NCBI RefSeq assembly: GCF_001307765.1
Contig: NZ_LKBA01000019.1
Span: forward strand, 558,001 to 622,000
Direction: 5' to 3'
Length of the DNA stretch: 64,000 bases
Source of the DNA: Aliiroseovarius crassostreae
GTDB lineage: Bacteria; Pseudomonadota; Alphaproteobacteria; Rhodobacterales; Rhodobacteraceae
The notes under the pieces are model-generated. The model was given only the letters and a program-made list of their open reading frames with translations, searched no databases and was not told the DNA's origin. Shown piece by piece: positions 29,728-38,225 of the stretch (its first letter is position 1; the number at the start of each line of letters is the position of its first letter). Both the position numbers and the translations under genes were made by a program.

Positions 29728-32700
29728 TCATTTCAGCAATTCCGCCTCATGCTTTTTCAACGTGCGGCGAGCCGCCGAGAAACCTTCCAGCCCTTCCCGT
29801 GTTTCCAATTCCGGGAAAAGTTCGAAAAGCTCGTTGCGCTGCGCATTTCCGATCCCCTTGAGCGAGTGATCCCCCGGCTGGAAGCTTTCGGTCCATGCCC
29901 CGTCCGACAGAACCACTTCGTGATTGTCGAACATGAAATGGAGATAGGTGGTGCCGCGCGGCTCGACCTGGAAGATCCCCTTGTTGTTGACCAGATGCTT
30001 GGCCGCTGCCAGCACTTCGCGTTCGTCGAAATAAAGCGCGGTGCGGTCGTTTGCGACCAGAATACGGTGGTTCGGGCTGACCATCATGTCGCGTTCCGGC
30101 AACCCATTGCCCAGAGAGCCCGCCGTGATCAGGATCGGCTTGAGGTGGTTGGCCCCCTGCATTTCCTGCCAGCTGATCGGTTTGGCGCCGGTCCAGCGGA
30201 TTTCCTGAATGCCATTGTCACGGGTAATCACGCGATCACCAACCTGAAGTTCTTCGACCCGGCGTTCACCTTTCGGCGTTGCAATCAGCGTGCCCGGCGT
30301 GAAGCAGGGGATGACGTTCTCAATATTGAAGAACTCCATCGTGCCGGTGCTGATGCCATTTTCATCGAAAAACTCGACCACACCATTTTCGGCATTGTTC
30401 GGGTCATAGGTGACATGGAGTGAGCCGTTTTCGGGCGCAGAGCCGCTCAGATCAAGCGTGTCGTAATCATCTCCGCCTTCGTTGCCATCCACGTAATCGC
30501 CGGCATTCACGTTGACAAAGGTATCCCGGTCATCGCCACCGAACATACGGTCATTGCCGGCCCCGCCGTCGATCAGGTCATCGCCCTGACCGCCCAGCAG
30601 GCTGTCATCACCTTCGCCGCCATAGATGCTGTCTTCGTCGATACCACCGTCGATCGTGTCATTGCCGGCATCCCCATACAGGATATCGTCATCGTCCTGA
30701 CCGTAGATGACATCATGGCCTTCGCCACCATGGATCGTATCCAGCCCATTGTCCGGGCGCGGATCACTGGCGTCGATGATGTTCAGATCATCCGTACCGG
30801 AGCCAAGCCCGCCCCAGATCGTGTCATTGCCGGTTCCGCCGTCGATATCATCCGCACCGTGGCCCCCAATGATCGAGTCATTGTCCGCGCCACCATCGAT
30901 GATGTCATCATCCAGACCACCGTCAATGCTGTCTTCTCCGGTGCCGCCGGTAATGGTATCGCGGTCATCTCCGGTCGAGATGGTGTCATTACCCGCCCCG
31001 CCATCAACGCTGTCGCGGTCATTTTCCATATCGGTGTCTTGCGGGACATAGGGCTCGAACCCGTAATCCGAGGCAGGTTCCGATCCGGATGTGTCAATGA
31101 GGTCATTGCCGTCCCCGCCCAGAACCGTATCGGAGCCGTCACCGCCGGTGATGACATCATCATCCGCACCACCATCGATCAGGTCGTCACCTCCCTCACC
31201 ATGGATCGTATCGTCACCATCGCCACCATTCAGCGTGTCATTGCCATTGGCCCCGGTGTCGATCACCTCACCCGGCACAGGCGAGCTGTATTCGTAATGG
31301 GCATTGTCAAAGGTCACACCCGAATTGGTGAGGTCAATGGTCACGACAACATCGTCGAAATCCGCATCCCCCAACCCGTTCAGATCTTCAAAACCAATGG
31401 AAATCGAGCCATCGGGGTTTTCGCTGACGCCGGTTGTGTGCACAAGCCCATCCGGGTTCAGATCCACATTGTCGCCATAGCCGGACGAGTAGAACGTGCC
31501 TTGGGGGCTGACAATCCCGACACCGATCGTGGCACCGGGGGTGGTGGTATATTCAAAACTATCACCGATATTGTCATGGGCGTTCGGCGTCAGTGTCACC
31601 ACATTGGTGATCTCTCCGGTGTCCGGATCAATCGTGTAGGCAAAGACTTCATTCTCGAACGCTGCATTCGAAATGTTGATCGAGACAGTGATCGGTTCGG
31701 GCCCGGCAGTGGGGTCAAAATCACTGTCGCCATAGATCAGATCGTCGCCAACGCCACCTTCAACCGAGTCATCTCCGCTGCCGGCATAGACATCATCATT
31801 GCCCAGACCGGACAGGATCGTGTCGTCCCCTTCGAACCCCAGCACGATATCATCGTCGGGATCTTCCCCCGGCAAGATTGCATCGCCATTGTCGATCATG
31901 TCGCCATGGGGATCGCCGGTATAGTTCACGTCGATCAGATCATTGCCATCGGTGCCCTGAACAATCCCGTCCAGGGGCTGCTCGTCAACCGTTACGGTCA
32001 CATTGGCGCTATCCGTGCCGCCATTGCCATCGGACACGGTATACGAGATGGTCGCCTCTCCTTCGAAACCCGGGTTCGGGTCAAAGGTCAGCGTTCCATC
32101 CGTGTTGATTGTCACATCCCCATCCGGCGAGCTGGCGCTGATCACGGTCAGAAGATCGCCATCCACATCCGTATCATTGTCCAGAACCGGGATCACCACG
32201 GAGCTGTTATAGGCCGTGGTCGCGCTGTCATCGACCGCAACAGGCGCATCATTCACCGGGGTCACTGTCACACCAACACTGGCTGTATCCGTGCCACCGT
32301 TTCCATCCGAAACGGAATAGGTGATGCTGTCCGGCCCGTTGTAATTGGGGTCCGGGGTATAGGTCAGGGTTCCGTCTGGATTGATTGTGACAGTGCCATG
32401 GTCGGCCGAGGCCGAGGTAACCGTCAGCGGGTCCCCTTCCGGATCGGTGTCATTATCCAGAACGGCAATCACAACCGAGCTGTCTTCATCCACGGTTGCC
32501 AGATCATCATTGGCATCCGGCCCCTGGTTCGGAGGCAGGATCACATTCTCGATATTGATGAAATCCATGGTGCCGGTCGGGGTGCCATACTGGTCAAAGA
32601 AGGTAACCGTCCCGTTTTCAGGATTGCTGGCGTCATAATCCACGCGCAGCGGACCGGACCCGGACAGATCCAGCGTATCGAAATCATCCCCGCCTTCGCC

Positions 32701-34248
32701 ACCATCAACGAAGTCACCGGCATTGGCACCGATGAACAGGTCACGGTCATCATCCCCGTGCAGTGTATCCTGACCGGTGCCGCCAATGATCGTGTCATTA
32801 TCCGCACCACCATAGATCAGGTCGTCCCCTTCGCCCCCATGCAGCTCGTCATTTCCAGCCCCGAGATCAGATCCACCGCTGCTCTCAGCATCAAAATACA
32901 CATCGGTGATGTTGATGCCCGAATTGTTGCTGCCATCCTGCGAATGCACGATCTCGATCTTGTCGACCGGCCCCGCGATGGAGATCGTCGCAGAATACTC
33001 GTCGCTGGTGTCTGCAAGATAGCCACCTGAGCTGTCGATGGTCTCATTACCCGCATGACCGTCGGTGTCCTTGAGCAGCAGCTTGGAACCGCCATCAATA
33101 TCAACCTCGACCCGTTCCCCATTCACATAGGCATAAACCTTTACAACACCATCGCCATCAATATCGTTGATATTAAAGGAAATATTTTCGACATCCGACG
33201 AAAACTCAAGTGTGTAGGTTGCGGTATTCCCGGCCCCATTCAACACGTTGTTGAGCGAGCTGTTGGCGTTGATCACCTCACCATCGCCATGGATATCGCT
33301 GATGTTCTGCTGGTCGGTGGAGAATTCGGTCACCGAGCTAGAACTCTGGTTCACGAGGGTGAAACTCACATCCACATTGCCCGTGTTCTGGGTGAAGCTG
33401 GTCAGCAAGTCGTCATTATCAATGCTTGTGCTATCATCGGGATCCGGGGCTTTGTCCCACTCGAAGCTTTCCCGGACCGTCTGGGTGCCTGACGCATTGT
33501 CGCTGTCACCATAGATCCGATCATTCCCGGCCCCGCCATAGACGGTATCATCCCCGGCGCCCGCGAAAACATCATCATCGCCTTCGCCGGATTTCACCAG
33601 GTCATCGCCCCCTTTTGCGATGACAATATCGTCCTGCGGCGCTTCACCTGGTAGGATCGCATCGCCATTGTCAATCATATCGCCATCGGGATCACCGGTG
33701 TAATTGACATCAATCACATCCGCGCCTTCGGTCCCCTCGACAATCCCGTCCTGCTGGGGGTCTGGCGCAACCAGCGTGGTATTGTCCACGCTCTGATCGG
33801 TATGCCAGCCGGAATAGTTTGCGCCATTGACCTGAACAATCTCGACATTCGAGATCTCAAGATTATCCAGCGTGCCTCCATTCAGCAGATCAGAGATGAA
33901 CAGGTCACCGTTCTGCATCTGCATGGCCACCACATCAACATAGCTTTGAGAGCCATCGGCCAGGGTCAGCAGGACCTTCAGCTCCATCGTGCCATCGGTA
34001 TACTGATTGGTGGAACCCGATCCCAGATTGTAGCTGATATAATCGCAATTGGGGTTGCACTCATCATCTTCCATGACACCGTCATTATCGATGTCGACCG
34101 CGGTAACCTGCACCAATTGCATCTCGGAGTAATCCTTGGATACCCCCACAAGATTACCCGCGTATTCAGAGGCATAATCCCCCTCATAGCTGTCGGTCGT
34201 GGCAAAATTTCCAAGATAGATCAATGTCGGATAAGTATAAGCAGTCAT
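29728..34248 (-). CDS. giant RTX repeat/cadherin-like/Hint secreted protein
   Basis: A 1506-residue, very acidic protein with no signal peptide, fitting type I secretion. The N-terminal unknown domain (about 1-165) contains the EF-hand-like DIDNDGVMEDDECNP. RTX nonapeptide runs (GGAGNDRIYGDSD type) lie near residues 175-250, 455-520, 810-870 and 1020-1290. Two bacterial cadherin-like/Ig repeats follow the second run (VDEDSSVVIAVLDNDTDPEG, TYTPDPNYNGPDSITYSVSD). A C-terminal Hint_2 domain starts at Cys about 1315 (CFTPGTLIATPKGERRVEEL). AAAGGGA precedes the ATG. Ca2+ binding and surface adhesion are inferred. No T1SS genes are seen in this window. Confidence 0.88.
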   Translation of the reverse strand: MTAYTYPTLIYLGNFATTDSYEGDYASEYAGNLVGVSKDYSEMQLVQVTAVDIDNDGVMEDDECNPNCDYISYNLGSGSTNQYTDGTMELKVLLTLADGSQSYVDVVAMQMQNGDLFISDLLNGGTLDNLEISNVEIVQVNGANYSGWHTDQSVDNTTLVAPDPQQDGIVEGTEGADVIDVNYTGDPDGDMIDNGDAILPGEAPQDDIVIAKGGDDLVKSGEGDDDVFAGAGDDTVYGGAGNDRIYGDSDNASGTQTVRESFEWDKAPDPDDSTSIDNDDLLTSFTQNTGNVDVSFTLVNQSSSSVTEFSTDQQNISDIHGDGEVINANSSLNNVLNGAGNTATYTLEFSSDVENISFNINDIDGDGVVKVYAYVNGERVEVDIDGGSKLLLKDTDGHAGNETIDSSGGYLADTSDEYSATISIAGPVDKIEIVHSQDGSNNSGINITDVYFDAESSGGSDLGAGNDELHGGEGDDLIYGGADNDTIIGGTGQDTLHGDDDRDLFIGANAGDFVDGGEGGDDFDTLDLSGSGPLRVDYDASNPENGTVTFFDQYGTPTGTMDFINIENVILPPNQGPDANDDLATVDEDSSVVIAVLDNDTDPEGDPLTVTSASADHGTVTINPDGTLTYTPDPNYNGPDSITYSVSDGNGGTDTASVGVTVTPVNDAPVAVDDSATTAYNSSVVIPVLDNDTDVDGDLLTVISASSPDGDVTINTDGTLTFDPNPGFEGEATISYTVSDGNGGTDSANVTVTVDEQPLDGIVQGTDGNDLIDVNYTGDPHGDMIDNGDAILPGEDPDDDIVLGFEGDDTILSGLGNDDVYAGSGDDSVEGGVGDDLIYGDSDFDPTAGPEPITVSINISNAAFENEVFAYTIDPDTGEITNVVTLTPNAHDNIGDSFEYTTTPGATIGVGIVSPQGTFYSSGYGDNVDLNPDGLVHTTGVSENPDGSISIGFEDLNGLGDADFDDVVVTIDLTNSGVTFDNAHYEYSSPVPGEVIDTGANGNDTLNGGDGDDTIHGEGGDDLIDGGADDDVITGGDGSDTVLGGDGNDLIDTSGSEPASDYGFEPYVPQDTDMENDRDSVDGGAGNDTISTGDDRDTITGGTGEDSIDGGLDDDIIDGGADNDSIIGGHGADDIDGGTGNDTIWGGLGSGTDDLNIIDASDPRPDNGLDTIHGGEGHDVIYGQDDDDILYGDAGNDTIDGGIDEDSIYGGEGDDSLLGGQGDDLIDGGAGNDRMFGGDDRDTFVNVNAGDYVDGNEGGDDYDTLDLSGSAPENGSLHVTYDPNNAENGVVEFFDENGISTGTMEFFNIENVIPCFTPGTLIATPKGERRVEELQVGDRVITRDNGIQEIRWTGAKPISWQEMQGANHLKPILITAGSLGNGLPERDMMVSPNHRILVANDRTALYFDEREVLAAAKHLVNNKGIFQVEPRGTTYLHFMFDNHEVVLSDGAWTESFQPGDHSLKGIGNAQRNELFELFPELETREGLEGFSAARRTLKKHEAELLK

Positions 34249-34413
34249 TTCAATTGGTCCCTTTGCTCACATCCGCTGCGGTCCCAGGCTTGGCAGCAAA
34301 AATCACATAAATAGTAGAGAGAACGCCGGATACTCCGTCGAAAAGCCGTGCTGACAACACGGCTAATTCTCGCGTGGCATGACCAAACGGCGTTTGATAA
34401 AAATTGTCCGGAA

Positions 34414-34455
34414 CTGGCAGTGCATATACCAAGTCTGGCAGTGCATATGCCAAGG
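34414..34455. promoter_or_regulatory. two tandem 21-bp dyad boxes upstream of the RTX-Hint gene
   Basis: CTGGCAGTGCATATACCAAGT is followed immediately by a second copy with CATATGCCAAGG, an exact 21-bp period. The second copy contains the dyad TGGCA...TGCCA, the first TGGCA...TACCA. The spacing of two helical turns and the place about 170 bp upstream of the RTX-Hint start suggest regulator binding sites. The regulator is unknown. Confidence 0.45.
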
Positions 34456-35071
34456 ATGGACGCAGCGCCCCCCGATTGCACATGCAGAAAAAACCACTAT
34501 TCACCTAACGTTCCCCTCAACCTCAAAAGCACTTGGCATTCCCAATAACCAATGTGCCAAAACTCCACATTACCGCGTAAGAGATGCGCAGGACGTTCCG
34601 ACCACTATTTCCAACCGAAGAGGCGTACCAACCAGGTTGACCCTGTTCCGGCACGGTCTCGAAATGTCGGACCACATCGCGTCTATTTCGTCCCAAACCC
34701 GTCCGACCTTGGTGGCCGGTTAGCAGAAACCGACCCAGTCATACGAACACACTCCTTACACACCCTATTGAGGAGAAGTCAGACCAGACAAAGCCACAGC
34801 ATGAACCACCGGTAGAGTGCCTCTACCCGCTTTCATGCGTCACCCTGTCAAATGGCTGTGCAGCACAAATTACGGACACACTCGCCACACGGACTTCTCC
34901 ATGTTTTACGTGCGGCCGCCCCCGTGGCCTTATGACATTACCCCCCAGTCGGGCTGTTACAATTTATCGAAATCTACTCTCATTCAAAAGAGGAAAATGC
35001 ACCCGACCTACCCGTAACGTCTCAAAATAGTTAATTTTTATGGAAGGTGAGGAGAGAATGAGAATTTAACC

Positions 35072-35230
35072 ATGAAAGGAATTGTTTCCACCGCGACCAC
35101 GAATTACAACCCAGAGATGTTGCATTCTGCAAGAAAAGACAGATACAGACAATTTCACACCACCTTTAGGATGTATTTTGGCCCGGACCACCTCTCCTTA
35201 AGCGCGGGTTTGTTTCGATCTAAGCGATAG
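35072..35230 (+). CDS. possible 52-residue small protein
   Basis: ATG at 35072 to TAG at 35228-35230. The predicted peptide is basic and polar (MKGIVSTATTNYNPEMLHSA, then RKDRYRQFHTTF). A purine-rich stretch, GGTGAGGAGAG, lies 20 nt upstream but directly serves a 3-codon frame (ATG AGA ATT TAA), which could act as a leader. No family recognised. It may be spurious. Confidence 0.2.
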   Translation: MKGIVSTATTNYNPEMLHSARKDRYRQFHTTFRMYFGPDHLSLSAGLFRSKR

Positions 35231-35401
35231 TATCGGGGATGACTTAAGGTAAAGATTAACTCTAAATTTTTTTTAAACTCGACAGCATTCTGCCCCGGGA
35301 AAACCCGTTTTCCGGGCGTCAATTTCCGGTTTCCCCGAACATTGAAATCAATTCAGAAACAACTTTTTTCGGCAAATTCGATTCGAGAGCCAACTATATT
35401 T

Positions 35402-35516
35402 TAAAGCGTTTCGATTTTAACCTGACACAGGGCAAAACCGAAACGCGGCAAGAGATATCAATGTCGTGGGCGTTTCGGAATAAATATGTGTCTCAAGTTT
35501 ATCCCAAAACGCTTTA
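35402..35516. repeat. MITE-like double-hairpin repeat, copy 3
   Basis: A 115-bp copy, TAAAGCGTTTCGATTTTAAC to AAAACGCTTTA. Hairpin 1 spans GCGTTTCG-ATTTT ... AAAAC-CGAAACGC. Hairpin 2 spans GCGTTTCGGAATAAA ... TTTATCCCAAAACGC. An extra solitary CGAAACGCTTTA lies 16 bp further on (35534-35545). It sits just before an IS5 remnant. Confidence 0.88.
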
Positions 35517-35578
35517 GGGTCCTGACCTTAGAGTCGAAACGCTTTACTCGGGCATCGCTTCCAAAATGGAGCGGTGAC

Positions 35579-35789
35579 GTGAGCGATCTTTTCTGGTTGA
35601 TCGACGCGACCCTCCTGAAGGCACACCGCACAGCCTCCAGCCCGGGGCTGAAAAAAGGGGGGGCGGGCGCTGCTGGAGGATCTGCCGCCGGCCAAACACT
35701 TGCTCGCTGATCGCGGTTACGATGCCGACTGGTATCGCAAAGCGCTTGAAGACAAAGGGATCAAGCCCTGCATCCCATCGTTATGTTAG
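35579..35789 (+). pseudogene. IS5-family transposase remnant with two internal deletions
   Basis: It starts GTGAGCGATCTTTTCTGG (SDLFWLID), jumps to ATLLKAHRTASSPGLKKGG, then after another gap and frame change reads LLEDLPPAKHLLADRGYDAD and WYRKALEDKGIKPCIPS. It is the same transposase type as the pseudogene at 5090-5573, but retains a different middle part (the DRGYD segment). Non-functional. Confidence 0.8.
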
Positions 35790-35902
35790 TTATCACATAG
35801 TTTAATAAGGTCCATTTCAAAGGTTTGATACCGGAAGAGGCTGTAAGTCCCGAGATGCTCCGTGATGATCCTGACGGCGAATATTTGGCCGGATTTCTCG
35901 GA

Positions 35903-36041
35903 TCAGCGTTTCTGTTGCCTCTTGGTCCAAGCATGAATGGTGCTCGTGCCAATGCGACGCGGCTCAGGAAAATGCTTCGCCACCTCTTGTGCTATCTGAA
36001 CGTATGTCAGGCGGTCAATACGCGCAAGAACGTGGGCAGTC
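35903..36041 (-). pseudogene. C-terminal fragment of a helix-turn-helix protein
   Basis: The minus-strand frame encodes HVLARIDRLTYVQIAQEVAK, then HFPEPRRIGTSTIHAWTKRQ and a TGA at 35903-35905. It looks like a DNA-binding HTH tail (TYVQIAQEVAK, STIHAW). The upstream part is cut off exactly where IS3 copy B begins. Family unknown; possibly part of another transposase or phage gene. Confidence 0.4.
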
Positions 36042-36823
36042 TGGACTTGTCCCGGTTTAGTTCCGGACCAAGAGCTCTCATGTTAAGCGGCTTTCCGTTC
36101 GAAAGTCACGGGGCTTTTGTATCCAAGGGCTGAGTGCCGTCGGCGTGGGTTGTAAAAACCGTTGATGTACTGGAACAGCGCCAGTTCGTATTGCCGGCGA
36201 ATGTACCAGGGTTGCGGCCAGGCCAGCTCGGCCCTCAGTGTTTTGAAGCAGGTCTCAAGGGCAGCGTTGTCATAGCAATTTCCCTTGCCGCCCATCGAGA
36301 CCTTGAAGCCGCGCTGTTTCAGCGGCTTCTGGTCCTCATGCGAACAATATTGGCTGCCGCGGTCGGTGTGATGGATGCAGCCTTTCGGGGGGGCAGATTG
36401 ATCGCCATGAACGGTAGCCACGATCGGTTACTCCAGGCAGGCCAGCAGAGCTGGCGCTGGCTGAGTTTACCGTCGTACTGGTCGATGAATGCGACCCTCA
36501 CGTCTTTTGCCTCGCGAAAAGGCCGTGGCCTTTTTTAGCACGCCCCTCTCCTCCTTCAGGATGTGGTTCTCCCGTCGAAGCCGTTCATTCTCCCGTGCCA
36601 GATCCTGATCGGGCCCGGAAACAACCGCTTCTTCGTCAAAGGATGTGATCCATTTGTTCAGCGTTGAAAGGCCCCCCAAAATCCGCAGAAACCTGTCGCC
36701 GCGTCAGGCCGCGCATCAGAGCGATACGCACCGCATCCCGCTTGAACTCTTCACTGTGTCCGTTTGCCATAGTTCAAGGCAATATTGCTCTCAAAGGGCC
36801 GGAACTAAACCGGGACAAGTCCA
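36042..36823 (-). mobile_element. IS3-family element, internally deleted, copy B
   Basis: A 782-bp near-identical copy of the element at 13257-14035, with the same ends (TGGACTTGTCCCGG... and ...CCGGGACAAGTCCA) and the same loss of the middle of OrfB. Minus-strand reading gives the OrfA start and coiled coil (36467-36771), then directly the OrfB back half (36083-36421: GCIHHTDRGSQYCSH, NCYDNAALETCFKT). Its flanks lack a visible target duplication, so material on the two sides may come from different loci. Confidence 0.88.
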
Positions 36824-37107
36824 CTACAAACTGGCCTGCTTTTCCTCCGCCACAGTGGCAGGGTTTTACCCTGCCGTTGACATGCGGCGAGAATAGCTTG
36901 CTCATCTTCTGATAAACCATCCGCTCCACGAGATCCTTGAAAAATACCGGATAAAGTGTCGCCAATTGGGTTTATGATATTGTTGGGTATCCAGCTGCCG
37001 ACACCGCTAACTGCATTGCCGATCCCTTCCGCTATCGAACTTATCGCATTTCCGATACTTTCAGCGACTGAGCTGATTGCATCGGATACCCCACCCCAAA
37101 AACTCAT
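36805..37107 (-). CDS. small amphipathic Gly/Ser/Ile-rich protein, C-terminus truncated by an IS
   Basis: A 100-residue predicted product. Residues about 1-55 are two or three imperfect repeats of an amphipathic motif (DAISSVAESIGN, AISSIAEGIGN, AVSGVGSWIPN), then a charged tail (GLSEDEQAILAACQRQGKT). The last six codons and the stop (GLVPV, TAG) come from the terminal repeat of IS3 copy B, so the natural C-terminus is lost. It begins two bases after the lipoprotein stop and uses an AAGGGG site inside that gene, so the two are coupled. The repeats resemble pore-forming or lytic peptides; function unknown. Confidence 0.6.
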   Translation of the reverse strand: MSFWGGVSDAISSVAESIGNAISSIAEGIGNAVSGVGSWIPNNIINPIGDTLSGIFQGSRGADGLSEDEQAILAACQRQGKTLPLWRRKSRPVCSGLVPV

Positions 37108-37109
37108 GA

Positions 37110-37853
37110 TTATAATCCCCTTGAAAGGTTGCCACCGATGCTAGGCCCGTCATCATAAAATTCGCTCACACCAAGCGCGAGATTATGTGAATATTGAAAA
37201 ACATTAACCGGATGAGAAAATCGTGATCTGGCATTGCGCCTTACCCATTCACGTTCCGCGTCATTTATTGGCGCGCGGTTGGTTCTCACTCGATAACCAA
37301 TAACGCGGCCCCGATAGTCATAACCCACAGATACTTCAGCCTGGTAAGCGACCTCTGAAAGGGTCGCTTCAGCTATCACATGCTTTTTAAATCCGAGTGA
37401 GGTGCGATCTGCACGGTACCTATTATGCACTTCTTCTGAAACTTGCTCCAAGGTTAAATCCTGCGCAGCGGTTACACATTCCCCGGAACGACACCCTGGA
37501 AATCTCACACGCCACGCATCGCCATGCCTAGTGATTTGGTCAAAATATATGTCAACTGCAGGCAGCCCAGTATCCTCAAACTGAGCCAGGAAATCGCGGA
37601 TAACAGTCTGAGGGCTATCACCACGCCTGACACCCATAAGCGCGTATCCCGGCGAACGCACCACAGCGCGCCTGGTGATAGAGGATGTTAAACGATAGTC
37701 AGGCATCCTGCGTAACACCATTGCTTGAAACTGCGCGTCTGTTTCTAAGCGTGGATCATATGACGATTGACCAGAGGCGCAGCTTGCCAAACCGAAAACG
37801 CTAACGGGGAGTAGTGACATTAAGGTGCGCCTATTGAGGTTGGAAGCGGCCAT
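37110..37853 (-). CDS. lipoprotein of unknown function
   Basis: 247 residues. The N-terminus has NRRTLMSLLPVSVFGLASCA, a lipoprotein signal with lipobox LASC (Cys about residue 27). The mature part is a mixed alpha/beta domain without a family I recognise; two cysteines (FPGCRSGECVT) could form a disulphide. GGAGAA lies seven bases before the ATG. It is the first gene of a two-gene unit with the amphipathic protein. It lies in the middle of IS debris, so it may be part of a transferred module. Confidence 0.75.
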   Translation of the reverse strand: MAASNLNRRTLMSLLPVSVFGLASCASGQSSYDPRLETDAQFQAMVLRRMPDYRLTSSITRRAVVRSPGYALMGVRRGDSPQTVIRDFLAQFEDTGLPAVDIYFDQITRHGDAWRVRFPGCRSGECVTAAQDLTLEQVSEEVHNRYRADRTSLGFKKHVIAEATLSEVAYQAEVSVGYDYRGRVIGYRVRTNRAPINDAEREWVRRNARSRFSHPVNVFQYSHNLALGVSEFYDDGPSIGGNLSRGL

Positions 37854-38058
37854 CCGTAATTCTCCATATCTTTGATGTAGGGGCAAGCCCCTTGTCAAGG
37901 TAAGGATTTCCATGGCTGAAGTGTCACATCAGCTGATGGCGCTACGTTTTGAACCGTAATTATTGGTGCCGTCCGAACCTAAAACGGCGGTTTTTGTCAC
38001 GTACAATCGGAGCGTGAGAATGGCGGAGCAGTACTCGGCCACGGTAGCGGCGGCATAG

Positions 38059-38225
38059 TGTTGTCGCGGGCGGCGTAAAAGTCGGCCACTTTTGCCCTTT
38101 CGGATTTCGGGAGGGTTTGGGGATATTCCCCGTGGATTTATATTTGAAGGTTCGTCCCGCTCACTTTGAAGAAGGGTTGAGCGGACGCCGGATTGCCCGG
38201 GATTTTGGGATCAGCCGGGACAGAG
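38059..38225 (+). pseudogene. IS21-family remnant with istA start
   Basis: The left end (TGTTGTCGCGGGCGGCGTAA, then AAGTCGGCCACTTTTGCC) resembles IS21-type ends. It is followed by the istA N-terminus in frame from 38117 (IFPVDLYLKVRPAHFEEGLS, GRRIARDFGISRD). It is cut off after about 35 codons by the left end of an IS3 element. Confidence 0.75.

Larger units (their letters stand above)
34249..35401. other. 1.15-kb gene-poor upstream region
   Basis: The region is AT-richer than its surroundings. It holds the tandem dyad boxes, a possible TTGGCATT...AATGTGCCAA inverted pair (about 34532-34560) and one weak 52-codon reading frame at 35072-35230. No longer reading frame here has convincing codon use or a recognisable domain. 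It may be the regulatory region of the giant RTX gene plus decayed sequence. Confidence 0.6.

Noticed and set aside
30470-31250. Regular short repeats that could suggest a CRISPR array
   Set aside because: They are degenerate 27-bp units encoding RTX nonapeptides within one reading frame, without conserved repeats and unique spacers. No CRISPR array was seen anywhere in the window.
30715-33030. A 771-codon plus-strand frame opposite the RTX-Hint gene
   Set aside because: It is the antisense shadow of GGxGxD repeats, whose composition keeps the opposite frame open. The minus-strand protein has clear domains.
34379-34723. 114-codon plus-strand frame upstream of the RTX gene
   Set aside because: Rich in rare amino acids, includes the tandem dyad boxes and shows no coding bias or start signal.
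13257-36823. The interval between the two direct IS3 copies as a composite transposon
   Set aside because: It contains housekeeping genes (gmk, DAHP synthase) and has no target duplication, so mobility of the whole interval is unlikely.
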